Source: Psococerastis gibbosa (Eukaryota; Arthropoda; Insecta; Psocodea; Psocidae). Taken from it: DNA of 64,000 nt. A program made the position numbers and the translations under genes. Shown here piece after piece: positions 47,692 through 57,561 of this stretch (position 1 is its first letter; each line of letters opens with the position of its first letter). The stretch is taken from positions 36,863,039 to 36,927,038 of the forward strand of contig OZ020487.1 in the NCBI GenBank assembly GCA_963971405.1, given 5' to 3'. The notes below the pieces were generated by a model, which searched no databases, had not been told where the DNA came from, and saw nothing but the letters and a program-made list of their open reading frames with translations.

Positions 47692-49272
47692 GAATCCAAG
47701 TCACAAAATATTTGGGTCCCACTGTTCCCACTTCGGCCAACAGGGGCTCTGGTGTTTCACCAATCAGAAAAAATGATTAAAAAAACATTCATGAGTGCGT
47801 TCCAACGTTCCATAAAACTTGGCCCACGATTGGTTGCCTACTTTCAAATGTTCAAAAGTCAACATTCGTCATTCGTTTTCACAACAAACACAACTTTCTA
47901 GATAGAAGATAAATAATACAATATTTGATTACTTTATTAAATATTAATATGGTCTATTGTGGGGTGTGGGTCAAAAACTGGGGGTAAACCTTCCCACCTA
48001 CAAGGTAAATTGAAGAATCAAGTAAGATTTATAAGGTAAGTTTTCCATTTTCATACTGTACACGTACCGTATGCAACTACAATAATAATTAATAAGTAAA
48101 AAATATATATTTAAGGCTATTCACAATATAAGATTAATTTAATAAGGATATTTGAAATTTAAGAGTAAATTATGCCTACATACCTCTTGATTAATATAAT
48201 ATGATGAAAGCCGGGAAGAGAGCATATCTTCTCTTTGTAATTGCATACGGTACATGTATAAAAATGAAAATGGAAAACTTACCTTTTAAATCTTACTTGA
48301 TTCTTCAATTTTCACTGTAGGTAGGAAGGTTTACCCCCAGTTTTTGACCCACACCCCCTAAACAGCACAATTGACCATGACCATCGTATTCGCTTAGACA
48401 GGTTACCACCAGCTATCTGTGAGCTCTGAGGTCTGTGAGCTGACTTTTATTGCGTAAAGGCAACGCTTTATTCCATATATTGCAGCATTATATGGCGTAT
48501 AATACTGACATTAAACTAATATGTTGAAGGGGCAACCTCCTCATGCCATTATTAAATATTTTGTATTGAGTGTAGCGTTATTGTCTTGATTATTGCCTTT
48601 ACTGTAAGCTGTTCATGTTCTTCTTGGTACTATTAATTTTCCCTTTTTCGGGTCTTCTATTATTATCTGCTCCATCAGAATTTCTAAAATGTTTGATTGT
48701 ACAATTAAAATAACGATTGTCTTACAAATCAATATTAATCATAATATTGCGTACGAAAATTCAATACCTATAGCGCCTAACTAATAACTGTAATAATAAA
48801 ATCGTTTATAGTACATAGGAATAGTTTATAGTACAGTACGGTATTACCTTCAATGAGAAATAATTAGGCTTGTTTGCAGCCTATGTCCATTGTATATGGG
48901 AAAATCTATATGATGCTAAACCCCATTCGCATCATTCGTAGATAATAGGTACTACTAAAATAGATGCAAATTAGTTGCATCCAGGATCAGGTTTACCTAG
49001 ATCATGAGATGATCGAGAACTAATGTTCATTGGGTAAAATGGTATAGGAAGATATTATACCAAACCCTATTCGTAGATATGCCTCTAGTTCGGAATTTTC
49101 GTTCAAATTACAAATATGAATATAAATCATTCATTAATGTAGAGATGGCATCTATTTAAATTAATGCTGACTTAAGTGTTTACATTTTTAAATTTGTGCG
49201 GGAAGCACCTAAGCGCCCCCAAGTGGCCAAAATAGGAACAGTGGGACCCAAATATTTTGTGACTTCGATCCT
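47692..49272. mobile_element. 1.6 kb element with about 60-bp TIRs
   Basis: Left (47692-47751) and right (49210-49272) ends are inverted and share an exact stretch from AGTCACAAAATATTTGGG through TCCCACTGTTCC, then diverge slightly toward GGGGC. No transposase frame is seen between them. A separate foldback element sits inside. No clear target duplication was found, so the class is open. Confidence 0.65.
47961..48358. mobile_element. foldback element, about 115-bp arms
   Basis: The left arm (47961 to about 48078) and right arm (about 48243-48358) are reverse complements, beginning GGGGTGTGGGTC and containing AACTGGGGGTAAACCTTCC. The spacer is about 165 bp of AT-rich sequence. Nested in the 47692-49272 element. 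Confidence 0.75.
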
Positions 49273-49758
49273 GTAATTTCATTGAAAAAAATCACAAAGC
49301 TCTGAAATATTGCATCCTACGGATACGCATAGGGATGCCAGTCTTCTCGATTTCGATTTCGATTTCGATTGGCAGGCTATGGTTATAATCGCCTCGATCA
49401 GACTGCAGCTAGGAGAGCTCATTACCATCGGATATTATGTAGCTAACAACAGCCGAACCTATAAGTTAAGTCTAACGTCTCCCCGAAAGGATACCAGACC
49501 ACCCACTTTTTTCATGATTCTCCCATTTTTTGACGGAATCTCCCACCTTTAGGAGAACCGTTTTAGGAGGCCAAAACCTCTAATACTGTTTTTGACATGT
49601 GTCCCAGTTCATTAAAGTAAAAGTGTTTTGTGTTTCAGCGTTCTTAATATATAATATAATATAATAGTACTAGTAGTTAACCTAATAATTTTCATTTGAA
49701 ATTTTTTTCCTCTGGTTCAAATGTACAATATATTTCCTGTATCTTTCCTAAAGCGGCC
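49273..49758. other. gene-free stretch with (GATTTC)n
   Basis: A short (GATTTC)4 hexanucleotide repeat lies at about 49346-49370. No gene is recognised. Confidence 0.5.
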
Positions 49759-49906
49759 ATTCCACATACGTCAATCGTCAATGAAAAATTGAAAAATGAC
49801 GTTTTAGCAGACATTAAAGACATACTAAAAATTCTGCTACCACGTCAATTTACGTCATTGTTACGTCATTTTTCAATTTTTCATTGACGATTGACGTATG
49901 TGGAAT
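49759..49906. mobile_element. foldback MITE, perfect 43-bp TIRs
   Basis: 49759-49801 and 49864-49906 are exact reverse complements, starting ATTCCACATACGTCAATC. GC-rich bases just outside (GCGGCC and GGCGGG read inwards) may extend the ends imperfectly. The GGC-ATTCCAC start resembles the MITEs at 1873 and near 54150. No clean target duplication. Confidence 0.75.
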
Positions 49907-52262
49907 ACCCGCCTTATGGGCATGGAATAGAAGGACTCCCGGAGTTCCATACCACCCGCATTTTCATTCCATTTATTAACACAAAGAGCGGAGGTGACGA
50001 AAAACGTATTCTCTACCTTATGACATGGAAAATGTTAAACGAATATCATAACAATAATGTTTTCAGAATTTTAAGTGACACAAAAATCCCAAGCAAGTCC
50101 ATGCGCTGGACTAACTACAAAATTCATGAAGTCCGATCATGGTCGCTTTATGAGTTATACGTTTTTTTCACGTGAGTCGACTAGCTTATAAGCAAATGCA
50201 GATGTCTGAGCCGAATATAATAATAATACTAGCAAAGACTTTTTATGATCACTTCCCGTCATAACTCAGCCATCAATCATTTGTTTAGCTCCTAGCCTTT
50301 TGTACATTCAAATCTGGTTGCAATAATAATTACCATATTGTGAGCCAACGTGTTTGAGCTCACATGTAAATATTAATAGAATACCAAACAATATTGCGCA
50401 GATTTGAACCGATGGTAATGGGATGATTATAATATTATTGCATCTTGGGATGCATCGTTTCTAGCTTGATTAACAATTTTTATGGGCGACAGTGATGTTG
50501 AGCTTATGTGGCTAAAATATATTACATTTTGAAACCTCGCACTATATAGGCTAATAATTATTTCAACGACTACTTGTCGCCATTGATAACATGTGTAAGA
50601 AAAAATAAAAAAATAAACAGAAAAGGCTACATTCATTTCATCAGATTGCACTAGCTTAGCCTACGATTATCTTTTATTCTGCAACTGAAGTTATGGCCTA
50701 CATCTATAATCAATACACAGGCAGACAGTCTAAATGGGACAAAACTATTGTACAATAAAGGGGAGGTAAGCCGGTACCTACTTCACCCATACCACCCTCA
50801 TGATAAAAGTTTTCTCCAGAAGGTAGCCTATTACAAAATGCTTGTTTATATCTGAGACAACATCAGCGTAAAAAAGTAAAAAAAAGAGATTTTTCAAAAT
50901 GATGAAGTGACGAATAAAAAAAAATTCAGCAATCAAGTCTTATTTACGCCAGATCCCTTTTTAATGAGCAATCATTCAAAAAGCAGGCTTGTGGCTTTTA
51001 CAGCTGTGCCTTGGTTTATTATATAACTCTAAATTAAAAACTGCATCATTCTTGACGCTTTTGCAACATTTGGGGAGAAATTTTTCTCATTCATGTTACA
51101 CTGTATTCCTTGATGCCTATTGACAAAGCATTTTAATATTTAATTACATGTTCATGTCATTTTATACGACATATCGTACAACATAACATTCTGAATGGAT
51201 GAGCTTTTAAATTTGCAGAAGTTTAATTACATACAAAGAATGTGTAGCCTATGTTTAATACTATAGACCAAGTGATATCTTTTCAAGAATGTCTCGTCAC
51301 GGCCTTCTCTAACTATTTGCAATCCATACAATATGATGAAAGGGTTAAACTCCTTTTATTTTAAACTACATACTGTAGGTTAAAGTTTAAAATTCACTTT
51401 TTAGGTGCCAACTCTTTTAACTCAGTACAGCACGGTATGTCACGAACAAAATAAAATAAAAAATCTCCTCTTTCCCGCGTTAGAGAATACAATACAAAAA
51501 TAAATTTTCCAATAAAAAAAAATAGCTGCTGCCCACTAAATTATCAAAGAGAAATGGGGTAAAAAACTGCTGCTGCCACCAGAAAAACCCAAATTGCCTG
51601 CCGTACCAGAGCATATAGCGCGAAGATGGCAAATAAAAGAGGAGAGCGAGTAAATCACTGAACAAAAAACCCAGCTTTTGGCGTTTTCATCATCGTGTAG
51701 CCGTTCAGTAAAAAACGCATTGATTGCCGTTGAGTGGGGACAGAAATCACCGAGCTAGGAACAATGGCCGGGGGGGGGGGGGGGGGGGCGAGTCGTGTTT
51801 GGGGATGCACCCGCCTTTTCCATGTCAGTCCCCAGCTCGTTGACTTTGCCGACCCGGTTACAGAAAACCCTGATAAACCAGTGTGTTTACCAAGCACAAT
51901 AAATCTTGCCTCTGCTGATATTGGAAAGGTTGAACAGGCACGGCGATTTAAACAATAGGTACCAGCGCCTGTGGAGGACAATAAATTTTGGGACTGATTG
52001 CGAATCCTTGGCAGCTGGGTGGGATTAAAGGGGAGGGGGGTTAACTTGGGAACCGTTCCTCTGCTTAATTAACTAAACACGTTGGCTGTGGCTTATTTGA
52101 CTTCAAATTTTATCGGAAAAGTTGCCTGCCCGAGTTCTATTAACACTTGCAACACTTTTTAGCTGTACTTTGGAGTGCATGTAATTGTGATACCATGTGA
52201 TCGGTAAACATTATAATAAAAGTAACTAAATAAAATATTACGAAAAACATATATAAAATTTT
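49907..52262. other. gene-free stretch
   Basis: A run of about 18 G lies at 51771-51788, and the proline- or glycine-rich open frames over it are artefacts. The 94-aa plus frame at 49891-50175 is not recognised. Confidence 0.4.
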
Positions 52263-52318
52263 GTCACTGTCGGTTTCGACCAATTGTCACTGTCGGTTTC
52301 GACCAATTGTCACTGTCA
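52263..52318 (+). repeat. 23-bp minisatellite, about 2.5 units
   Basis: Units starting at 52263, 52286 and 52309 contain GTCACTGTCGGTTTCGACC. Very short array. Confidence 0.85.
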
Positions 52319-52405
52319 AGTGAGCAGCTAAAAATTAAAATCAAAACAAGTGATTGCAAGTTATATTATACATTACGCCTATGTCACGTTATAAACACAA
52401 AGACA

Positions 52406-52735
52406 TTAGAAATACGATCCTGTTGCCAAGTCCAGCAAGGGTGAATTGCTGACAGACGTTATATCATTTAATAGGGGCTTATTCCTATCAATAGCTTCTT
52501 TTATATCAATAGTTTCTAGATTATCCAGCAATTTTCCATTGTTGGCCATATGCAATTTATTAAACTTTTTAAAGGTACATGAATGTCCTGGGTTGTTCAT
52601 ATGTCGGACTAGCATTGAGTATCTGTTTTTCCAATTCCTTTAAAATGCTCATGTAGTCTCTTCTTAAAGTGTCTTCCAGTTTGTCCAACATAAGAACAAT
52701 CACACTCATCGCATGATCTGTAAAAATAGGAAGAA
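52406..52735 (-). mobile_element. Penelope-like element relic (GIY-YIG end)
   Basis: On the minus strand the text CDECDCSYVGQTGRHFKKRL is the C-terminal GIY-YIG endonuclease signature of Penelope-like retroelements, with a further C-terminal open segment beyond it. Only this 3' part is present, it is broken, and no RT is seen nearby. A pyrimidine-rich AG site immediately upstream could be a splice acceptor, and introns are known in this family. Moderately old by appearance. Confidence 0.6.
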
Positions 52736-53009
52736 ATATTGGTTAACTTCAATAATTCTTAATATTCGCATGTTTCTGCGTAATTGACGAGTAGCCACAG
52801 GTAGGCTAACGTACCATATGTAAATAAGTTACGGCTTTCCAACTGCAATTCCATGAGCCAAGATGATAATTAAATTATTTTATTATCAAAACTATTGTAT
52901 TATTGCATTGGTTAAGAAAATTTAAATTCCAGCAGTTCGAGCATTGACTGTGGATTTCGCTGAGGTTCATCTACGGTTTCTTTTGTCGTATTTTTATCAG
53001 TGTAGGAAA

Positions 53010-53090
53010 GAAAGAAAGAAAATTGACTTTATTTTCCATGTGGGTGAATTTTGGGCCTTTCGGCCCACTCTTACAATTAACCCACAATAT
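53010..53090 (-). mobile_element. LINE 3' tail fragment
   Basis: The hairpin GGGCCGAAAGGCCC, ATGGAAAATAAAGTCAATTT and the (TTTC)n tail match the 3' end at 25915-25990. No coding part is seen. Confidence 0.6.
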
Positions 53091-53216
53091 TTTTACAGAA
53101 ATATAACAATATTACTGTAAAATTAAATAAATAAATGCATAACGGTAAAAATAATTAGGTATGAACGGACGCCACATTCACTCAACATTCGCTCCTCATT
53201 CATACCGTTGCATGAG

Positions 53217-53454
53217 TAGTAGTAGTATGGTTGGACACAGTCCCAGGCCACGGTGTGGGCCCATAGGACAGGGGATCTCCTGACTATAGTGGATTCCGAA
53301 CCACTTGGAAAACACAGTGGTCACACGATTAGTTCGGAGGTGACCAGGACAAGTCCTACCATGTTTCCCTACCGGCCCTGTGCACACTACCAAGTTGTCT
53401 GCATCTTTGAACCTGCTCTGGTCCGCTGGATTCAACTTGGTAAGGCGGCCGGCT
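53217..53454 (-). mobile_element. SINE-like retroposon, type A tail variant (complete copy)
   Basis: An exact 14-bp repeat TACCGTTGCATGAG at 53203-53216 and 53455-53468 bounds a 238-bp element. Minus strand: head AGCCGGCCGCCTTACC, core, a shortened tail with GTCCTATGGGCCC, and (ACT)n. Its tail end differs from the other type A copies (GGGACTGTGTCCAACC). Confidence 0.85.
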
Positions 53455-53468
53455 TACCGTTGCATGAG

Positions 53469-54165
53469 AAAACCGTGACAAGCCACCCTGAGACTTTCCA
53501 AACTCTTATCTTCTCTGGTGGGATCAGGTGGTATAAGCCTATGTTCTTAATTTTTTTCATGCTAGGTACCGTACTAACACAATATTACTAAAAACAGCAA
53601 TGCTAGCAAGTAGCAATCATCAAATTTTGGTAATTTGGAGAACCCAGGATTCCATTCAGATAATCAGTTCTTATGTGAGCAGACTGTCTTGTCAACATAA
53701 GCATTGAGCTCAGTACGTTATCAATAACTAACAAGTATCGTATTTATAATGAGATTGAGACATAAATTAGACACAATCTATAGCTGCAGTGTGGTCTATT
53801 AACGTGCATGGAAATCTCCTCATGTATTCAGATTTATGGCTTTGCGATAATGGCTCAACACATTTGCAGCGAATATAGCAAGGAATGCACGTAATACCGT
53901 ACACTGTATATGCAGATGCAGTACCGTGCGAGATTTACGGCGAGACAGAGACTTACAGTGGGGATTAACTCGGCATTAAGTTTAACATGAATGGGGTTGG
54001 AGAAGGATCATCTTGAAACTACACAGTTCTTGAATGGCCACATACTAATGCATTCCGGGTGAGCAGACTTTATAGGTATTATAGCCTAAGCCTAAAGCAG
54101 TAAGCTGAACTTAGTTGCTAAGACAACGTAACACACCTATGGCGTGTATTCCACTTGTCAATATT
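53469..54165. other. gene-free stretch
   Basis: Nothing is recognised apart from CACTTGTCAATATTCCGTC at about 54151, shared with the MITE at 1873. Confidence 0.4.
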
Positions 54166-54293
54166 CCGTCATTTGTGATTAAAAAAAAGTTGAGATTTTT
54201 GTTTTAAGGAGACTATTATGCAGATAAGTTAAGTATCTACATAATAGTCTCCTTAAAACAAAAATCTCAACTTTTTTTAATCACATATGACGG
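54166..54293. mobile_element. foldback element, about 60-bp arms, 7-nt loop
   Basis: Arms 54166-54226 and 54234-54293 are near-perfect reverse complements around AGTTAAG. The sequence entering the left arm (CACTTGTCAATATTCCGTC) matches the left end region of 1873-1996, suggesting one MITE superfamily with variable arms. Confidence 0.75.
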
Positions 54294-54339
54294 CAGCCTA
54301 CGTGTCCTACAATTAAATATGCCTATATATATATATATA

Positions 54340-54672
54340 TGCGAAAACGGAGAGTGGTGTATAAGAAACAACGCCGAAGCCGAAATAGACGCAATTCTCA
54401 ACGGAGAAGACACAGTCCGGTTCATATAAGAGCAATCCATAAGATGGCTGGGACACGTCGTAAGAGTGTCAAACGACCGCATGACGAAAAAGATGTACAA
54501 AGTAAGCATGACAGGAAGACGACTGCCCGGACGTCCTCGAAAACGAGAAACCTTCGCGAGTTGGAAGTCCGTCGATGATGGAGCGTTGTACAATCCCGAG
54601 ATAACTGGAGGAGTGTTATCGAGCAGGCGAAAGCTCATCAAGGGGCTGTACAGTCAGAAGAAGAATAAGAAG
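54340..54672 (+). mobile_element. LINE 3' fragment (RT C-terminus, RTE-like)
   Basis: Plus-strand frames give IRWLGHVVRVSNDRMTKKMY, then GRRLPGRPRKR, and in a neighbouring frame NWRSVIEQAKAH, the closing motif of RTE-type reverse transcriptases. It ends in a GAAGAA-rich tail. Related copies are at 13318-13590 and 36455-36605. The frame is disrupted and only the last part of the LINE is present. The open frames of 79 and 86 aa are out-of-frame readings of this relic or pieces of it. Confidence 0.7.
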
Positions 54673-55584
54673 AATAGCCTACATGTTCTTATTGCAATAA
54701 GTTATAACATAAAAAATATGGAGTGATCAGTAATGCAGGATGGGACAGGACAATATTATATGCATTGGGAAACCATGTAATTTTGGACATTGCATTGCGG
54801 GAGGGGGGGGGGTGGTGGAGAACGAGAAGCTGTCCTTGCTTCCAAACCAAAAGTCGCGTCAAAAGTCAAAAACGAGCAGGGCCTGCTGTAATGAAAATCA
54901 CAATTTATTGCGCAAGGGAACAGAAGTGTGGAATATGCAAATAGTAATAAATAAGTAAAGTAAATTAAGTAATAAATAAAAAAAAGGCATAGCCTCTACC
55001 TGACAAACGACTGGTAACATCGTACAGAAATTAATTATGAAGATTTCAAGTAGTAGGTACGAATAAAAACAGCATGGCCGTCGTTAAGCGCCTGCTATCA
55101 GTCCTCAATTAATTTTTAACTGGCTCTTCGATATATATTATAAAAACTTGATAACTAATTAAATAAAGGAAATCCGTCAAGATAAGTTATAAATGCAAAA
55201 AAAGACAGTTGTGATGTCATTAATTTTTAATGTTGCGTCTAAAATTAATATAGGGGTTATCAGAAACTGAACCGTAATCTATGGACCACCCATGATTTAT
55301 GTACCCCGACTGCTTCCAGCCACAGTAAATATTCCAACGCTATTTAACTGGATTGATTGTATTACTATTTTAATGACATATTGCATTCTGTTAGGGCTCA
55401 TTTATATGAACTCTTGTTGATTTAGACCTGGTCCCACACCACGCTTAGATATGTTTTGTGAGGAATACAGGCCCACTGGTATATGTATTGGAATATGCAG
55501 GTGCCGTCTTAGTGCATAACAATAAATATGGTTAAGAATTCTTAATTATAACTTTAGTTCGAAAGCCTTAGCCCATTAAACAGC
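54673..55584. other. gene-free stretch
   Basis: A run of 10 or more G lies at about 54803. No gene is seen. Confidence 0.4.
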
Positions 55585-55960
55585 TCAAATAAGTGCCCTG
55601 GAGTATATTGTACTGGTGGTTTCGCACATGGCATTTAAGATTAATTGAAAAAAGTCCATCCCGGTCCAAGGAAGTGATTTCACGAAGCGAGATACTCCAA
55701 GCAGCTGCACTTCCATAATTGAGTCAGGATTAGAGAAAGCCAAGTATTCATGGTACTTACACTGTACCTCAGCTTTGTAAATGAGGGGCATTCACAAAGT
55801 ATCGTACGTGCTCCGTCGTCTTATCCAGTTTGACGGCATCATCTGCACTTATAGTGCCACTCAGCTTGTTGAGTCTCTTCATCTGAACTCGGAATGGTCC
55901 GTGGTCTGTCAGTAAAGTCAGTTATGCGTAAGGCGGAAGCTCCATGTTCCAATGCATGGC
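55585..55960 (-). mobile_element. LINE C-terminal relic (R1/Jockey-like)
   Basis: One minus frame contains LTDHGPFRVQMKRLNKLSG followed by KTTEHVRYFVNAPHL. This matches the F-HL-R ... T-EHV-F-C pattern after the RNase H or thumb region of R1/Jockey-type LINEs, with the usual cysteines mostly lost. Degraded, without RT core. Confidence 0.5.
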
Positions 55961-56049
55961 GGTGCGCCAGTATTCCTAAGTACCGTATTCCAGTATTCTA
56001 ATGGGCGGAAAAACCTTTTGAAAAATTCGTAAAAGTACAAGTTTTCTTA

Positions 56050-56358
56050 AGCTGGCCATTCACGAGACCTCCAAACGGACTCGCGCCAAGCCAAATGGCG
56101 CGTCCTGTTACATTTGGCGTTAGCGCCATTTAGAGGGGTCATTCACGACTACGCTGAACCAGTCGCTCCAAAACTTTCAAATTGTACAGTGTGAAAGTAC
56201 CTCTTCAATATCGTCACACTGTACAATTTGAAAGATTTGGAGCGACTGGTTCAGCGTAGTCGTGAATGAACCCTCTAAATGGCGCTAAAGCCTAATGGAA
56301 CAGGACGCGCCATTTGGCTTGGCACGAGTCCGTTTGGAGCCCTCGTGAATGGCCAGCT
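56050..56358. mobile_element. palindromic MITE, about 150-bp arms, TTA flanks
   Basis: Starts AGCTGGCCATTCACGAG and ends with its reverse complement. The arms stay complementary nearly to the centre (about 56200), so the whole 309 bp can fold back. TTA flanks both ends (56047-56049 and 56359-56361), consistent with PIF/Harbinger-type insertion. A few mismatches between arms indicate moderate age. Confidence 0.8.
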
Positions 56359-57561
56359 TTAAACAGACCCATACGTAGACGCATTTACGACTATTCTATA
56401 AAATCTGCTTACGGTGCTGTCTTTTTGTGTTTCTCTATAGCAACAATATTTAAGGTTGTATTTTTTTAAAATTGTTATCTCCATTACCATATTTTCATAT
56501 TTTTGTGCTTATGGCATGAGAAATTAATTAATTAATTAAAACTACCCAGGCCTGCCATGTTTACAAAATATTTGGAAATTCCTGCCTTAAGATCAGGAAT
56601 AATCATTTTGATAGCTTACCTGTTTTAATTTCTATTAAACATTTTTATTCTTGAGTGTAGACTGTACAGCTGGTTCCTCTTCACAGCTTGCCATTCCACT
56701 ACGTTCGAAAGTAAATTTACAATGTTTTCCTATCTCCATAATTCCCATTCCTGCAAAGACGTGTCTAAACGTCGGAAATTAATGAAGCTAAACGACCCCA
56801 GTTAGCTATTAGCTTTGTTTGTCTCTAAAATCCCAAGCACGAGGCACAGTAAACACGATAACTTAATCGTCAACGTGACGATCGTCCTATAAATTGTTAA
56901 ATCTGCGAAATTTTAGCTTCTCAAAGCATACCGAAAACATTAATGTCGTTCCCCGGTAAATGTTTGGAAATATAGTCAAGACAATGCGGGGCTTATCACT
57001 CGACACACAGCCATGTAACCAAGTAATATTTTTGTTCGCAGGTTCGCGATTGGGATACATCTGTCTGCGGTCTGGAACGAGGGCTTTCACCAGCGGCGAT
57101 CTATCCGTCAAGCTACCCGGTGTTAGTGTTTACACAACTCACACTCCTTTTGTGTCTAAATCTCCACGTGATTTCGAAAGCTGCTGGGCAAGTCACGCTT
57201 TTAAAGTATACCAGGGGGGTGCATTCCTAGCTCAAAATAGAACGTAAACTTTATTCTTCTTATATTTTTTTCTCCATAATTTCTCCTCAAACCAAATGAA
57301 TCATATCATTTCTAATTTTCATTTATCCATTCATCACTCCTTTTTACATCTGCAACATCTGTCGTCCTAAAACAACCTCGCTTACGATTCATCAGTCGTT
57401 CATATTTCCGATCACTCATCGGCCAAACGTCTTGCCCGTCAAGTTGAAACCTCCGTCATCGCCCATTGCATTCTCTGGTAATATATGCAAAACAATCAGT
57501 TTGCTTGCCAACATTTTAACCAACACGTTAAATACTTCCTCACTACGCGACTATATCATTA
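56359..57561. other. gene-free stretch
   Basis: A 95-aa plus frame (56960-57247) is relatively GC-rich but matches nothing I recognise and overlaps a 74-aa minus frame. It could be a degraded repeat. Confidence 0.35.

Noticed and set aside
51655-51981. 108-aa minus ORF with polyproline and the facing plus ORF
   Set aside because: The polyproline is a G run read in reverse; no domain and no splice or start support.
56047-56362. piggyBac-type TTAA insertion
   Set aside because: TTAA on both sides makes the two inverted ends unequal by one base; a TTA duplication makes them exactly symmetrical, favouring PIF/Harbinger type.
56960-57247. 95-aa plus ORF near the satellite
   Set aside because: Composition looks gene-like but there is no recognised domain and the opposite strand is also open; left as unassigned.
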